Made by a program: the position numbers and the translations under genes
Assembly: GCA_018645005.1 (NCBI GenBank)
Contig: JABGPJ010000110.1
Location: forward strand, 39,429-103,428
DNA length: 64,000 bases
Source: Deltaproteobacteria bacterium
GTDB taxonomy: Bacteria; SAR324; XYD2-FULL-50-16
Reading direction: 5' to 3'
Notes under the pieces: generated by a model
Databases searched by the model: none
What the model saw: the letters and a program-made list of their open reading frames with translations, nothing else
Told to the model about the DNA's origin: nothing
Shown: piece after piece, positions 1 to 8,116 of the stretch
How the letters are laid out: every line of letters begins with the position of its first letter
How positions within the stretch are numbered: the first letter of the stretch is position 1

Positions 1-659
1 ACCGCAATGATGGTTCCGGCATAATTCTGAAGATGGATCTCCAACCAGGCTACGGTTTCAGCGTCAAGATGGTTGGTCGGTTCGTCCAATAAGAGAATAT
101 CGGGTTTTTGCAACAAAAGCCTGCAGAGGGCGACCCGCCTCTTTTCCCCACCGGAAATCACCCGGATGGGCGTATCCCCTTCAGGACAACGCAGGGCGTC
201 CATAGCCATTTCCAAGCGGGAATCGAGATCCCAGGCATCCATGTTGTCGATTTTTTCCTGCACGGTCCCTTGTCTTTCAATCAAATCATTCATTTCATCG
301 TCCGACATGGGCTCTGCGAATTTCTCATTGATTTCGTTGAACTCTTTCATCAGGTCAACCGCTTCCTGGATCCCTTCCTCAACAATTTCTTTGACAGTTT
401 TATTCTCATCCAGCTCGGGTTCCTGCTCCAGCAGACCCACGGTATGACCCGGACTCAGAATCGTCTCCCCATTGAATTCACTATCTTTTCCTGCCATAAT
501 GCGCAGCAATGAGCTTTTCCCGGACCCGTTCAAGCCGAGCACGCCGATTTTGGCTCCGTAAAAATAGGAGAGGGAGATATCCTTGATGACCTGTTTTTGA
601 TTGTGGAATTTATTTACACCTATCATTGAATAGATGATCTTATTCGGTTCAGCTGCCAT
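1..659 (-). CDS. ettA: Energy-dependent translational throttle protein EttA (ABC-F ATPase), N-terminal part
   Basis: The first 219 codons are visible on the minus strand; the rest lies beyond the window's left edge. ABC-F proteins of this type bind the ribosomal E site and couple translation to ATP/ADP status. Seen: a Walker A of the form GLNGSGKSS near residue 44, the EttA-type arm insertion rich in acidic and Met residues, a signature ISGGEKRRVALCRLLL and Walker B/D-loop LLLDEPTNHLDAE followed by VAWLE, which is very characteristic of EttA rather than Uup or EF-3. The start is the ATG at 659. It is divergent from purF. An extended -10 element (TGTTATAAT, complement of 941-949) would give a leader of about 270 nt. 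Confidence 0.93.
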   Translation of the reverse strand, partial: MAAEPNKIIYSMIGVNKFHNQKQVIKDISLSYFYGAKIGVLGLNGSGKSSLLRIMAGKDSEFNGETILSPGHTVGLLEQEPELDENKTVKEIVEEGIQEAVDLMKEFNEINEKFAEPMSDDEMNDLIERQGTVQEKIDNMDAWDLDSRLEMAMDALRCPEGDTPIRVISGGEKRRVALCRLLLQKPDILLLDEPTNHLDAETVAWLEIHLQNYAGTIIA

Positions 660-940
660 TTTGTTGAATCTCTCTCCTGTCAGGTTTTGGACTTTTTAGT
701 TGCCAAATGTAAGTTCCGGCATTGCAGTCTTTAGCCCCATTTCTATCAGAATAATTGAAAATTGAAAAGCGAATCCATTGGAACAAACCTCCGCGTCAAA
801 ACTATTGCAGGTCATATTTTTTGAAAATTTTACCCGGGAGTTCATCTGGTTTTTAAAATCACTGAAAAGTAAATGATAAATTGAGGGCTTTTCTCCTTCT
901 GTTAACCCCATCAGTGGTTGCAGGAAGAGAATAAAAAACT

Positions 941-949
941 ATTATAACA
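941..949 (-). promoter_or_regulatory. Extended -10 promoter element upstream of ettA
   Basis: The minus strand reads TGTTATAAT here, a perfect -10 hexamer with the TGn extension. No good -35 lies 17 bp upstream, as is common for extended -10 promoters. It would drive ettA. This is inferred from motif only. Confidence 0.4.
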
Positions 950-1069
950 GTCAATAATGAGAATTTATTTGATTTTATTGGTTCGACCGAAAAAAATTTG
1001 ACAAACTATCATATCAGTCAGCGAATTGCCACACCAGGTTGAAATCGGACCTGTCGCAACTTGCACTTA

Positions 1070-1169
1070 GGGATCGTACAAAAATAACCTGGTAAAATCT
1101 GTCCGCAAAAGTCCCGTAAAGACTGGACATTTTGCAGACAAAATGCCAAGTAATTTTTGAGCCAACCCC
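1070..1169 (+). mobile_element. MITE-like palindromic repeat, copy 1
   Basis: An element of about 100 bp in the ettA-purF divergent region. Its ends form imperfect terminal inverted repeats: the left end reads GGGATCGTACAAAAATAAC, the right end on the other strand GGGGTTGGCTCAAAAATTAC. The core is a hairpin with arms at 1100-1114 and 1125-1140 (TGTCCGCAAAAGTCC against GGACATTTTGCAGACA, one mismatch and one bulge). A second copy with compensatory base changes lies at 63851-63991. No coding capacity. It sits about 70 bp upstream of purF. It could be a non-autonomous transposable element or a REP-like structured repeat. Confidence 0.6.
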
Positions 1170-1241
1170 CATTAATTTAACTGATTCATCAGAATACAGC
1201 CACCGGTTACAATTCCGTCAATACTTAAGAGATAGAGAAAA

Positions 1242-2660
1242 ATGTGTGGAGTTTTCGGCATCGTTGGTCATCCCCAAGCGAAACAATTTTTTCCAACTGT
1301 CCTGGCATCACTGCAGCATAGAGGACATGATGCCGCTGGCATGGCTGGATTTCTGACAGAAGGCCCGGTGTGTATTGAGACTGTCAAAGGCATCGGTAAA
1401 GTTGCAACCGTCATCACAAAAGATGCATTAGAAAAATTTAAGGGGACCACATTCATCGGGCATACCCGTTATTCAACCAGAAACAAGGCCGGTTCCGTCA
1501 GGGAGATTCACCCTCACTGGGCGCAGAGCATGAGGGGGAAGCTGGCAATCGTGAGCAATGGTGATATTATCAATATTGAGGAACTGAAACAACACGTCGC
1601 TTCCAAAGAAGTAAAAGTCTACACTTCCAATGATGCTGAAATGATCGCAACCCTGATCAATATACAGATTCGCAGGGCTGGCAAAAAGGTTTTTCAGGCC
1701 ATTAAGGAAAGCATGAAGCAATTGAAAGGAGGATATGCTGCGTTGGTGATTATGGAGGATGACAACCGGATTTTTGCGTTCAGGGATCCTTGGGGAATTC
1801 GCCCCTTGCATGTGGGGGAATTTGTGATCAACGGTCAGAAGTGTGTGGCTTTTGCTTCTGAAACCTGTGCTTTTGATGTTATCCAGCGTTATAATGAAGC
1901 CCGGTATCCGGAAAACAAAATCTCGTATACCCATCGTGAGGTGCTTCCCGGGGAAGTTGTTGCGGCAGATGCCAATGCCCTTGTGGAATCGTCCCTGTTC
2001 CAGAATCCGGCAGCTGACCGGATCGGATGTGTTTTTGAGGGGATCTATTTTTCAAGGCCTGACAGTCAGCAAAGAGGAGAATCCTTTCAGGTACTCCGGG
2101 AACGAATGGGTATGGAGTTGTTCAAGGAATCTCCGATTGATGCAGATATGGTCACATCCGTTCCCAAAGGGGGGATTCCATCAGCTGTCGGATTCTCCAA
2201 GGTTTCGGGGCTACCTTATAGTATCTCGATACTTGAAGAACCCACTACGGGAGGCATACGATCCTTCACCACCAATTCTGACGAAAGACAAGCTCTGGCA
2301 ACAATGAAGTATAATATCCTCCCGGATGTAGTTACAGGAAAGCGGTTGATTGTGATCGATGATTCCATCGTCAGGGGGACGACGACCCGTTTGTTGGTCC
2401 GTAATTTGTTCCGGGCTGGAGCCAAAGAGATTCATCTGCGTATCCCCTGCCCACCCTACAATTACCCTTGCCACTACGGCATCGCGACCCGCGATCCGGA
2501 AACACTGATTTCCCATAATCGGACTGTAGATGAAATCTGTCGAGAGATCGGGGCAACAACCCTGGCATACTTAAGTCTTGAGGGCCTGTATCGGGCCATC
2601 GCCAAGCAGAGGACACAATTCTGTGACGAATGTCTATCTGGTCGCTCCCCACTTAACTGA
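1242..2660 (+). CDS. purF: Amidophosphoribosyltransferase (PurF), 4Fe-4S type
   Basis: Catalyses the committed step of purine synthesis: glutamine plus PRPP to 5-phosphoribosylamine. Seen: Cys2 directly after the start Met, so the Ntn nucleophile is exposed by Met removal alone with no propeptide; a glutaminase domain over about residues 2-240 (HRGHDAAG, HTRYST, SNGDI); and a PRTase domain with the PRPP loop VIDDSIVRGTTT near residue 371. Cysteines at 263, 410, 461 and 464 match the four cluster ligands of the Bacillus-type enzyme, so an oxygen-sensitive Fe-S cluster is likely. The length of 472 aa is normal. Start ATG with upstream AGAGA. It is monocistronic, ending before a perfect-stem palindrome at 2902-2927. 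Confidence 0.96.
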   Translation: MCGVFGIVGHPQAKQFFPTVLASLQHRGHDAAGMAGFLTEGPVCIETVKGIGKVATVITKDALEKFKGTTFIGHTRYSTRNKAGSVREIHPHWAQSMRGKLAIVSNGDIINIEELKQHVASKEVKVYTSNDAEMIATLINIQIRRAGKKVFQAIKESMKQLKGGYAALVIMEDDNRIFAFRDPWGIRPLHVGEFVINGQKCVAFASETCAFDVIQRYNEARYPENKISYTHREVLPGEVVAADANALVESSLFQNPAADRIGCVFEGIYFSRPDSQQRGESFQVLRERMGMELFKESPIDADMVTSVPKGGIPSAVGFSKVSGLPYSISILEEPTTGGIRSFTTNSDERQALATMKYNILPDVVTGKRLIVIDDSIVRGTTTRLLVRNLFRAGAKEIHLRIPCPPYNYPCHYGIATRDPETLISHNRTVDEICREIGATTLAYLSLEGLYRAIAKQRTQFCDECLSGRSPLN

Positions 2661-2952
2661 CCGGTTTAAGGAGGCGGTGTTTTGACTTGATTTCCAGATC
2701 AACGTTCCGTCACGAAGGTCAATCGGGGCAGCGAGCCAGAAAATGAAAAACCTGAAATTTAGGAGATAGATTTGTATCTGTTCAGCTCACTTGCCAGATA
2801 TCCGGCAAGCCCTTGGTAGTACTTTCACTCAACGCTGCCGCTTAACTTCCCTGAAGCACCACCAGTAGCTTGGCTTCATTGGTGTATTTGGCGAAAAAGG
2901 TGGATAGTTATTTAAATTTAACTATCCCCTGAAATTGCAATTTGATCTATTC
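2661..2952. other. Convergent intergenic region with two hairpins
   Basis: No convincing gene. It carries a small hairpin (CTTGCC/GGCAAG, 2790-2809) and the longer palindrome at 2902-2927. The rest looks unstructured and non-coding to the eye. Confidence 0.5.
2902..2927. terminator. Bidirectional palindromic terminator candidate
   Basis: GGATAGTTA and TAACTATCC flank an AT-rich centre, a 9-bp perfect stem. It lies between convergent purF (plus) and the outer-membrane protein gene (minus). No strong T tract follows on either strand, so termination is inferred from position and symmetry. Confidence 0.45.
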
Positions 2953-4041
2953 TTAAAAGTTCCAACCCAAATTAACCCGGTATCCTTTGGGTTCAAAGGT
3001 AATTTCGGTTCCATCTGTGAGAGATTTTGTTGTTTTAGCATTCCACATGTAGGCAGAAACTATCAGGCCTTCTTCCGGCATCCAACCCGCACCAAAGAGT
3101 GTGATTTGAACTTTTTCTTCATCATCTAAAGCATCAAGATCCAGGCCACTGTCTGCAATATCATATTTTGAAGTTTCGCTGATGTAACTCAGTAAGACGT
3201 CGCCAAACTGGGCTTCAAGAGACATAGTGTTATAATCGGTTTTGTAGTGGCTGTGTGCGGTTTTTCCTGTTTCGGCGGCTTTTACGGATTCAGGAGACTG
3301 AATGATGGCATATTCTACCCTGAATCGGCTCTCGCCAGGGTCTCCAACCAATAAACCCAATCCAACGATTGTATTGGTCCAGGCATTATCAACCGAGTCG
3401 GATCCGATGTCCGAGCTTTTTTTGATATCGACATTCTCCATCCCTCCTGCCACATAAAAAATATCCGCCAGTTTGAGTGACGCACTGACCATAAGACCGG
3501 TTTCCGTCTCCTTTCCATCCACACTTGTGACTGGAGAAGAAAGGGGAATAGCACCAAGGACTGGGAGGATGAGGGATCCAGAAATTGTTTGCTCCTCTTT
3601 AGTTTCGTTTAATCGATATCCCAGTCCGACAGAGAGTGCTTCCCCAAAAACATATGCCAGATTCAACCGGTTTTCGGGTAGTTTCTGTTCAGTTTTAACT
3701 GCTTGATTTGGGATACCAGTTGCAATTGGAATATTCAGATCCACTTTTTTAGTGGTATCAGTTGACACAAACAATTCCAACCCGATCGCTTCACCTTTGA
3801 AAGCGGCGAGAACTGCAGGAATGCTTCCTCCAATTTCAACTTCACCGAGCTCAAAAGAGTCCGCTTTTACCTTACCTGTCGCAGAAAAAGCCTGTAGACC
3901 TACGGTACTCTTATCCCGCCATCCGGCTGCAGCAGAACTCTGGACTTTCATTGTACGATCCAGCAGTGGCGTCGCAACCTGAGCGCTGGCGCTCAAATAA
4001 CTTAAAACCAGTAACATAGTTATCGTTAAACGTTTAATCAT
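2953..4041 (-). CDS. Predicted outer-membrane beta-barrel protein
   Basis: 362 aa. An N-terminal signal peptide is visible (Lys/Arg, hydrophobic run, ASAQ cleavage site near residue 21). The body alternates short amphipathic strands rich in Gly, Ser, Thr and aromatics, such as LNLAYVFGEALSVGLGYRL, and the protein ends in RVNLGWNF with a C-terminal Phe, as in the beta-signal read by the BAM complex. I do not recognise the family or substrate. The AAAGG Shine-Dalgarno sits 6 nt before the ATG. Monocistronic. It could be a small-solute porin or a structural barrel; the sequence does not tell. Confidence 0.72.
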   Translation of the reverse strand: MIKRLTITMLLVLSYLSASAQVATPLLDRTMKVQSSAAAGWRDKSTVGLQAFSATGKVKADSFELGEVEIGGSIPAVLAAFKGEAIGLELFVSTDTTKKVDLNIPIATGIPNQAVKTEQKLPENRLNLAYVFGEALSVGLGYRLNETKEEQTISGSLILPVLGAIPLSSPVTSVDGKETETGLMVSASLKLADIFYVAGGMENVDIKKSSDIGSDSVDNAWTNTIVGLGLLVGDPGESRFRVEYAIIQSPESVKAAETGKTAHSHYKTDYNTMSLEAQFGDVLLSYISETSKYDIADSGLDLDALDDEEKVQITLFGAGWMPEEGLIVSAYMWNAKTTKSLTDGTEITFEPKGYRVNLGWNF

Positions 4042-4692
4042 ATTTGCCTTTATAATGCAATTAAGGATAAAAGAGGAAAACTTTTCAAAGCATTTCCTTT
4101 TGCTCAGAATACAAAATAAAATGCATGGAATATACCGCTACATCCAAAATATGGAATAATAAGTTATATTATAGATGGATATTATACTCCGTTGCGGACG
4201 TCTTCATTTGATTTATCTGACACCGTTCAGGAAACTCTGTGAAAGCTCAAGTGGATTTTTTTTGGCACTGACTATTCCCGGAGAGCCGCTGGCGAAGAGT
4301 AAGAAAACGATAATTTTGATTTGAAAGCGTTGTTTCACATTGAGAGTTTCAAAATTTGTTAAGTAAAAGAGAGTGATATAAAGATAACACATGATCGGCT
4401 TGCATCTTTCATATCCCGGGTCCAATGTCAAGGTGTTGATTTGGAGGATCAGAAGGCAATGAGTTCGAGACGCCTTGCAGAACGATACAGGGGTAGGCAA
4501 TCTACCATATGTCTGATATCAGACATGTTTGAATTGATAAAATAGTTTGTATGGTTCAAGATGATAGAAAATATTAGACTATTCGAATGAAAGGAAGTAT
4601 CCCCCCATTGCCCTACCAAATGAAAAAATTATCAGAGGATTTTTGCGAGGGGCGATGCGGGTATTTTATAAAACGAGCAGGGAGATTAGTTA
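4042..4692. other. Long AT-rich intergenic region
   Basis: 650 bp between divergent genes. The only strong signal is an 18-bp perfect palindrome at 4509-4526. A 95-codon minus-strand reading frame (4213-4500) has no ribosome-binding site or recognisable features and is not called. Confidence 0.4.
4509..4526. promoter_or_regulatory. 18-bp perfect palindrome, candidate operator
   Basis: ATGTCTGATATCAGACAT is its own reverse complement. With no spacer it cannot form a good hairpin loop, so a dimeric repressor site is the more natural reading. It lies 167 bp upstream of the HEAT-repeat gene at 4693. No candidate regulator is adjacent. Confidence 0.4.
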
Positions 4693-5115
4693 ATGAGTAA
4701 AATGAACATCAGCGAAGCAGACGAAAGGGAGTTCACCAAGCTGATTGCAGATGATCTGGAAAGTGGTGCTCTGGAAAAAGTCATCGAACTGTTTCGATAC
4801 AATAAGACTCTTTTCCTGGTTGTTGGCAACCTGTTGAGGGATGACCGCATGAGAGTTCGCCTGGGAGCAAATATGTTGATGGATGAACTCCTTGAGGAGA
4901 AACCGGATGATGTCAAACTGGCATTACCCCATATTCTGCCTTTGTTGCGGGATCAAAGTCCGACTATCCGAGGAGACGCAGCGGACATGCTTGGTATGAT
5001 TGGCTCTGTTGAACATATTGGTTTACTCCAGGACCTTCTCAACGACAGTAATCATCAAGTGGTGGAAATCGCAACCGATGCGATTGATCTAATTCATGAG
5101 AAAAACTCACCCTAA
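4693..5115 (+). CDS. Small HEAT-repeat protein
   Basis: 140 aa, all-helical. Two to three HEAT/PBS-lyase-like repeats are visible: MRVRLGANMLMDELLEE, PTIRGDAADMLGMIG and HQVVEIATDAIDLIHE, each with the Ala/Asp pattern of the second helix. No catalytic domain, so a scaffold or binding role is likely. Start ATG follows GGGAGATTAGTTA. The stop is 21 bp before the hydrolase gene, which is followed after 14 bp by a metallophosphoesterase, so the three are probably cotranscribed. The function is unknown; the HEAT call rests on repeat pattern only. Confidence 0.78.
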   Translation: MSKMNISEADEREFTKLIADDLESGALEKVIELFRYNKTLFLVVGNLLRDDRMRVRLGANMLMDELLEEKPDDVKLALPHILPLLRDQSPTIRGDAADMLGMIGSVEHIGLLQDLLNDSNHQVVEIATDAIDLIHEKNSP

Positions 5116-5136
5116 CCAGTATCGATATAATTTCAC

Positions 5137-5652
5137 ATGCCTACATTAATGTTTCTGCATGGGATGGAGAGCAGCCCTCTGGGAACCAAATCTCAGTTTA
5201 TTAAAAGTCATTATCCGGACAGCCTGATTCCGGAACTGCCTCCGGATATCCACGAGCGGAAGTCGGTTATTGAGAAAATTGTCAAAAAATCCGTGCGTAT
5301 CGTAGGATCTTCTCTAGGGGGTCTGAGCGCATTGCTTTATGCCATGTCTTTCCCGGAACGTGTTGAAGGTATGATTCTAATCGCGCCGGCTGTCGGATTT
5401 TTCGATCAGACAGTTTTCAATGAAAATGACAAGGCTTTGATCCGTCAGACCTGTATTCCTGCAGGTATCCCTTGTACGGTGATGATTGGGAAAAAAGACG
5501 ATGTCATACCCCAGGCAGACATTGAGGCGATGATTGCGCGCTCACCCGACCAGGGAATAATCAAAGTCATCAAGCAGGATGATGATCATACCCTGAACCA
5601 ATCGCTGGATCTCTTGCTGATGGAGATTAAAGAGATGATGGCCAGGGATTGA
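5137..5652 (+). CDS. YqiA-like alpha/beta-hydrolase (UPF0227-type esterase)
   Basis: 171 aa, a compact alpha/beta-hydrolase. Seen: FLHGMESSPLGTKS at the N-terminus (oxyanion-side HG), nucleophile elbow GSSLGG near residue 60, an acid in GKKDDVIP near 128 and the catalytic His in DDDHTL near 151. This is the minimal esterase layout of E. coli YqiA/YcfP-type proteins, with no lid domain. The substrate is unknown. It sits second in the HEAT-hydrolase-phosphoesterase run. Confidence 0.8.
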   Translation: MPTLMFLHGMESSPLGTKSQFIKSHYPDSLIPELPPDIHERKSVIEKIVKKSVRIVGSSLGGLSALLYAMSFPERVEGMILIAPAVGFFDQTVFNENDKALIRQTCIPAGIPCTVMIGKKDDVIPQADIEAMIARSPDQGIIKVIKQDDDHTLNQSLDLLLMEIKEMMARD

Positions 5653-5666
5653 ACAAGGATGGGTAG

Positions 5667-6629
5667 ATGAAGCTGATAGAAGAACGGCTCGATAAAGTAA
5701 ATGAGACCCTTGAAAAAGAATCTGCAGAATGGCGGCCTAAAGATCGAGAGGGCAGATCCGGCGGCCTCATTCTGTTACGTCAGGATATTCCAACTCTGAT
5801 CGTTCCTGATTTGCACGGTCGGCGTAATTACCTGCCGGACTTGTTGCGTTACAAATTTAAAGATAAAACTGTTTTTGAACTTTTGAAAACAGACAGGATT
5901 CAGGTCGTCTGCGTCGGTGACGGGATGCATTCGGAAAGAAGAGGCAAGGAGAGGTGGCAGACCGCTTTTGCTGAGTATAAAAACGGGTTTGAAGATTGCC
6001 CGGCCATGACTGAGGAAATGACTGAGAATTTTCAGACGATGGCGATGGTCATGAAACTTAAAGTGGCGTTTCCACAACAGTTCCATTTTCTGAAAGGTAA
6101 CCATGAGAACATTCTGGACGAAGCCGGTAATGGCAACCATCCGTTCAGAAAGTTCGCGGCTGAAGGACCTATGACGGCCTCTTATGTCAAAAAGTTCTAT
6201 GGCGATGCTTTTTTAAACAGGTATGATCGATTTGAGAAGAATCTGCCGCTGTTGACCCGTGGCAAGTATTTTGTGATCACCCACGCTCGTCCCAAGAAAG
6301 TGTATTCGATAGATGAGGTGATCAATTTCCGGTCTGAACCCGCAGTGACCGAAGGACTCACCTGGACCCGCAGTCAGAATGCTGAGGAGGGAGCAATTCC
6401 GAGTATGCTGAACGAACTGATTGATAGCTCAATTACTCCCCGTTTCTGGTTTTGTGGACATACGTCCCTGAAAACCAGATACAAGTATTGGCCTGAGGAC
6501 GCTTTGATCGAAATTCACAACCCTGACTTAAGGACTGTGGTAATCCTGGATCCGTTAGTGCTCTTTGATTTGGAACGGCATATTGTCGATCTTTCACAAT
6601 CCGCCAACGAAGCCCACCAGCCTGAATAA
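5667..6629 (+). CDS. Calcineurin-like metallophosphoesterase with GDxxHxER signature
   Basis: 320 aa. Metal-site motifs in order: VPDLHG, VGDGMHSER, KGNHEN, THA and CGHT, matching the five blocks of the PPP/calcineurin-like fold. The second block departs from the usual GDxxDRG: it reads GDxxHxER, as in the second paralogue at 55028-55984. The overall pattern recalls spirochaetal phosphoesterases of unknown substrate. No signal peptide, so cytoplasmic. AAGGA sits 8 nt before the ATG. The gene is followed by a GC-rich hairpin at 6675-6690. Confidence 0.85.
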   Translation: MKLIEERLDKVNETLEKESAEWRPKDREGRSGGLILLRQDIPTLIVPDLHGRRNYLPDLLRYKFKDKTVFELLKTDRIQVVCVGDGMHSERRGKERWQTAFAEYKNGFEDCPAMTEEMTENFQTMAMVMKLKVAFPQQFHFLKGNHENILDEAGNGNHPFRKFAAEGPMTASYVKKFYGDAFLNRYDRFEKNLPLLTRGKYFVITHARPKKVYSIDEVINFRSEPAVTEGLTWTRSQNAEEGAIPSMLNELIDSSITPRFWFCGHTSLKTRYKYWPEDALIEIHNPDLRTVVILDPLVLFDLERHIVDLSQSANEAHQPE

Positions 6630-6674
6630 TGGTACTCTTTTGCACACTGGTAATTCAGTACATTTTTGATCAGC

Positions 6675-6690
6675 GGCGGATTTTTCCGCC
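6675..6690 (+). terminator. Hairpin terminator after the metallophosphoesterase gene
   Basis: GGCGGA-TTTT-TCCGCC, a 6-bp GC-rich stem with a T4 loop, 46 bp past the stop. The tail (TCTTAC) is only weakly T-rich. Confidence 0.55.
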
Positions 6691-7246
6691 TCTTACAAAC
6701 ACAGCTGACGAGTATATGTTAATCCTTTTAAAATAGTTAGATAGACTTTAAGAGATAATATGTAATCCGTAAAACAGGTCCTGATCGGCCTAATAAAAAT
6801 TGGATTAAATTATCCAAATTGATTTAAATCAATTTGTTGTTGATTTCACCGCTTAAAAAAATGAGTTCTCTACCTGATTTGCCACTCAAGCAATATTAAA
6901 GGTATGTAAAACAACCTGTTCCGTACTAAATACTAGAAAACACGAAACTTTACAGAAAAAGCCTTGTCAAATGGGGCCGTCGATTTTCTAATATACTAAA
7001 ATTGCAGAAAAAAGTTTTTGATATGACTTTTTTTGTTTTTTAAAGAATATCTGCTTGCATTTTAAAAATAGCACTGATAATATCGGTTGATTACGTCAAA
7101 TTTATTTTCTGTTACTCTCAAGTGGCGGAGAAAACGTAAGGGAGTCTGTTAACTAATTAATATTTCATGTTATTCAGCTGTTCAGCAGGCAGCTGTTATC
7201 CCGGCCTGGGATTTTGGAAAATCAAATTTACTAAAGAAACCGAGAA
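6691..7246 (+). other. Str-operon leader and promoter region
   Basis: AT-rich, no gene. It holds the promoter at 7055-7083 and a second possible -35 (TTGTCA, 6964-6969) followed by TCTAAT/TATACT. Close to rpsL are two small inverted repeats (CAGCTG at 7175-7180 and 7190-7195; TCCC/GGGA at 7199-7211), possible targets of ribosomal-protein autoregulation, though nothing proves this. Confidence 0.45.
7055..7083 (+). promoter_or_regulatory. Sigma-70-like promoter of the str operon
   Basis: TTGCAT, 17-bp spacer, TAATAT. It lies 163 bp upstream of rpsL and is the best match in the leader. Confidence 0.5.
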
Positions 7247-7615
7247 ATGCCCACACTAAGTCAGTTGGTTCGAAAAGGTCGAAAGCGGATTCAGGTAAAA
7301 AACAATGTACCTGCTTTACAAGCGTGCCCTCAAAAACGAGGTGTCTGCACACGCGTCTACACAACAACCCCGAAGAAGCCGAACTCCGCTTTACGGAAAG
7401 TTGCACGGGTTCGTCTGACTAACGGAATGGAAGTAACATCCTATATTCCAGGTGTCGGGCATAATCTGCAGGAGCACTCTGTTGTTATGATCCGGGGTGG
7501 TCGGGTAAAAGACTTACCAGGTGTAAGATATCATATTATCAGGGGAACGCTGGATACGCAGGGAGTTGATAGTCGAAAACAGGGCCGTTCCAAATACGGA
7601 ACCAAAAAAGGATAA
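7247..7615 (+). CDS. rpsL: Small ribosomal subunit protein uS12
   Basis: 122 aa. A decoding-centre protein of the 30S subunit. The conserved [12 protein letters not shown] and [14 protein letters not shown] loops are intact, with lysines at the two positions where changes usually give streptomycin resistance, so the allele looks wild type. First gene of the str operon, 12 bp before rpsG. Confidence 0.97.
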   Translation: MPTLSQLVRKGRKRIQVKNNVPALQACPQKRGVCTRVYTTTPKKPNSALRKVARVRLTNGMEVTSYIPGVGHNLQEHSVVMIRGGRVKDLPGVRYHIIRGTLDTQGVDSRKQGRSKYGTKKG

Positions 7616-7627
7616 GAGGATAGAGGC

Positions 7628-8101
7628 ATGTCAAGAAGGCACTCAGCTGTAAAAAGAAAAATTATGCCGGATTCCAAGTATAATAGTCTGTCATTAAGCA
7701 GGTTTATTAACTGCATGATGTTTGACGGGAAGAAGAGCATTTCAGAAAGTATCGTGTACGGGGCTTTGGAACAAGTAGAAGAGAAAATCGAGGGGAAAAC
7801 CGGGATCGAGATTTTCAACGCCTCGATCAACAATGTTCAACCCATGCTTGAAGTGAAGTCAAGACGCGTCGGTGGTTCGACTTACCAGATTCCAGTAGAG
7901 GTTCGTGATGAGCGGCGTTTGGCACTTGCTATTCGCTGGATTATCAACGCGGCACGCTCTCGGGGCGGAAAATCTATGGAAGGGAATCTGGCTGCAGAAC
8001 TGCATGATGCGTTTAACGCCAGAGGTTCTGCTGTTAAGAAGAAAGAGGATACCCATCGCATGGCTGACGCAAACAAAGCTTTTGCTCACTATATGTGGTA
8101 A
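7628..8101 (+). CDS. rpsG: Small ribosomal subunit protein uS7
   Basis: 157 aa, full length. Primary binder of the 16S rRNA 3' major domain. Typical MSRRHSA start, [11 protein letters not shown] and the C-terminal [21 protein letters not shown], ending before the long tail of E. coli S7. An AGAGG-type Shine-Dalgarno precedes the ATG. In many bacteria S7 represses its own operon. Confidence 0.97.
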   Translation: MSRRHSAVKRKIMPDSKYNSLSLSRFINCMMFDGKKSISESIVYGALEQVEEKIEGKTGIEIFNASINNVQPMLEVKSRRVGGSTYQIPVEVRDERRLALAIRWIINAARSRGGKSMEGNLAAELHDAFNARGSAVKKKEDTHRMADANKAFAHYMW

Positions 8102-8116
8102 TCCGAGCTCAAAAAG

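Noticed and set aside
696-911. 71-codon minus-strand frame upstream of ettA
   Set aside because: No Shine-Dalgarno and no recognisable features. It lies in the presumed ettA leader, so a leader peptide is possible but unsupported.
4213-4500. 95-codon minus-strand frame in the 4042-4692 gap
   Set aside because: No ribosome-binding site, odd composition and no family resemblance.
7247-7615. Possible streptomycin-resistance allele of rpsL
   Set aside because: Both classical lysine positions are wild type.
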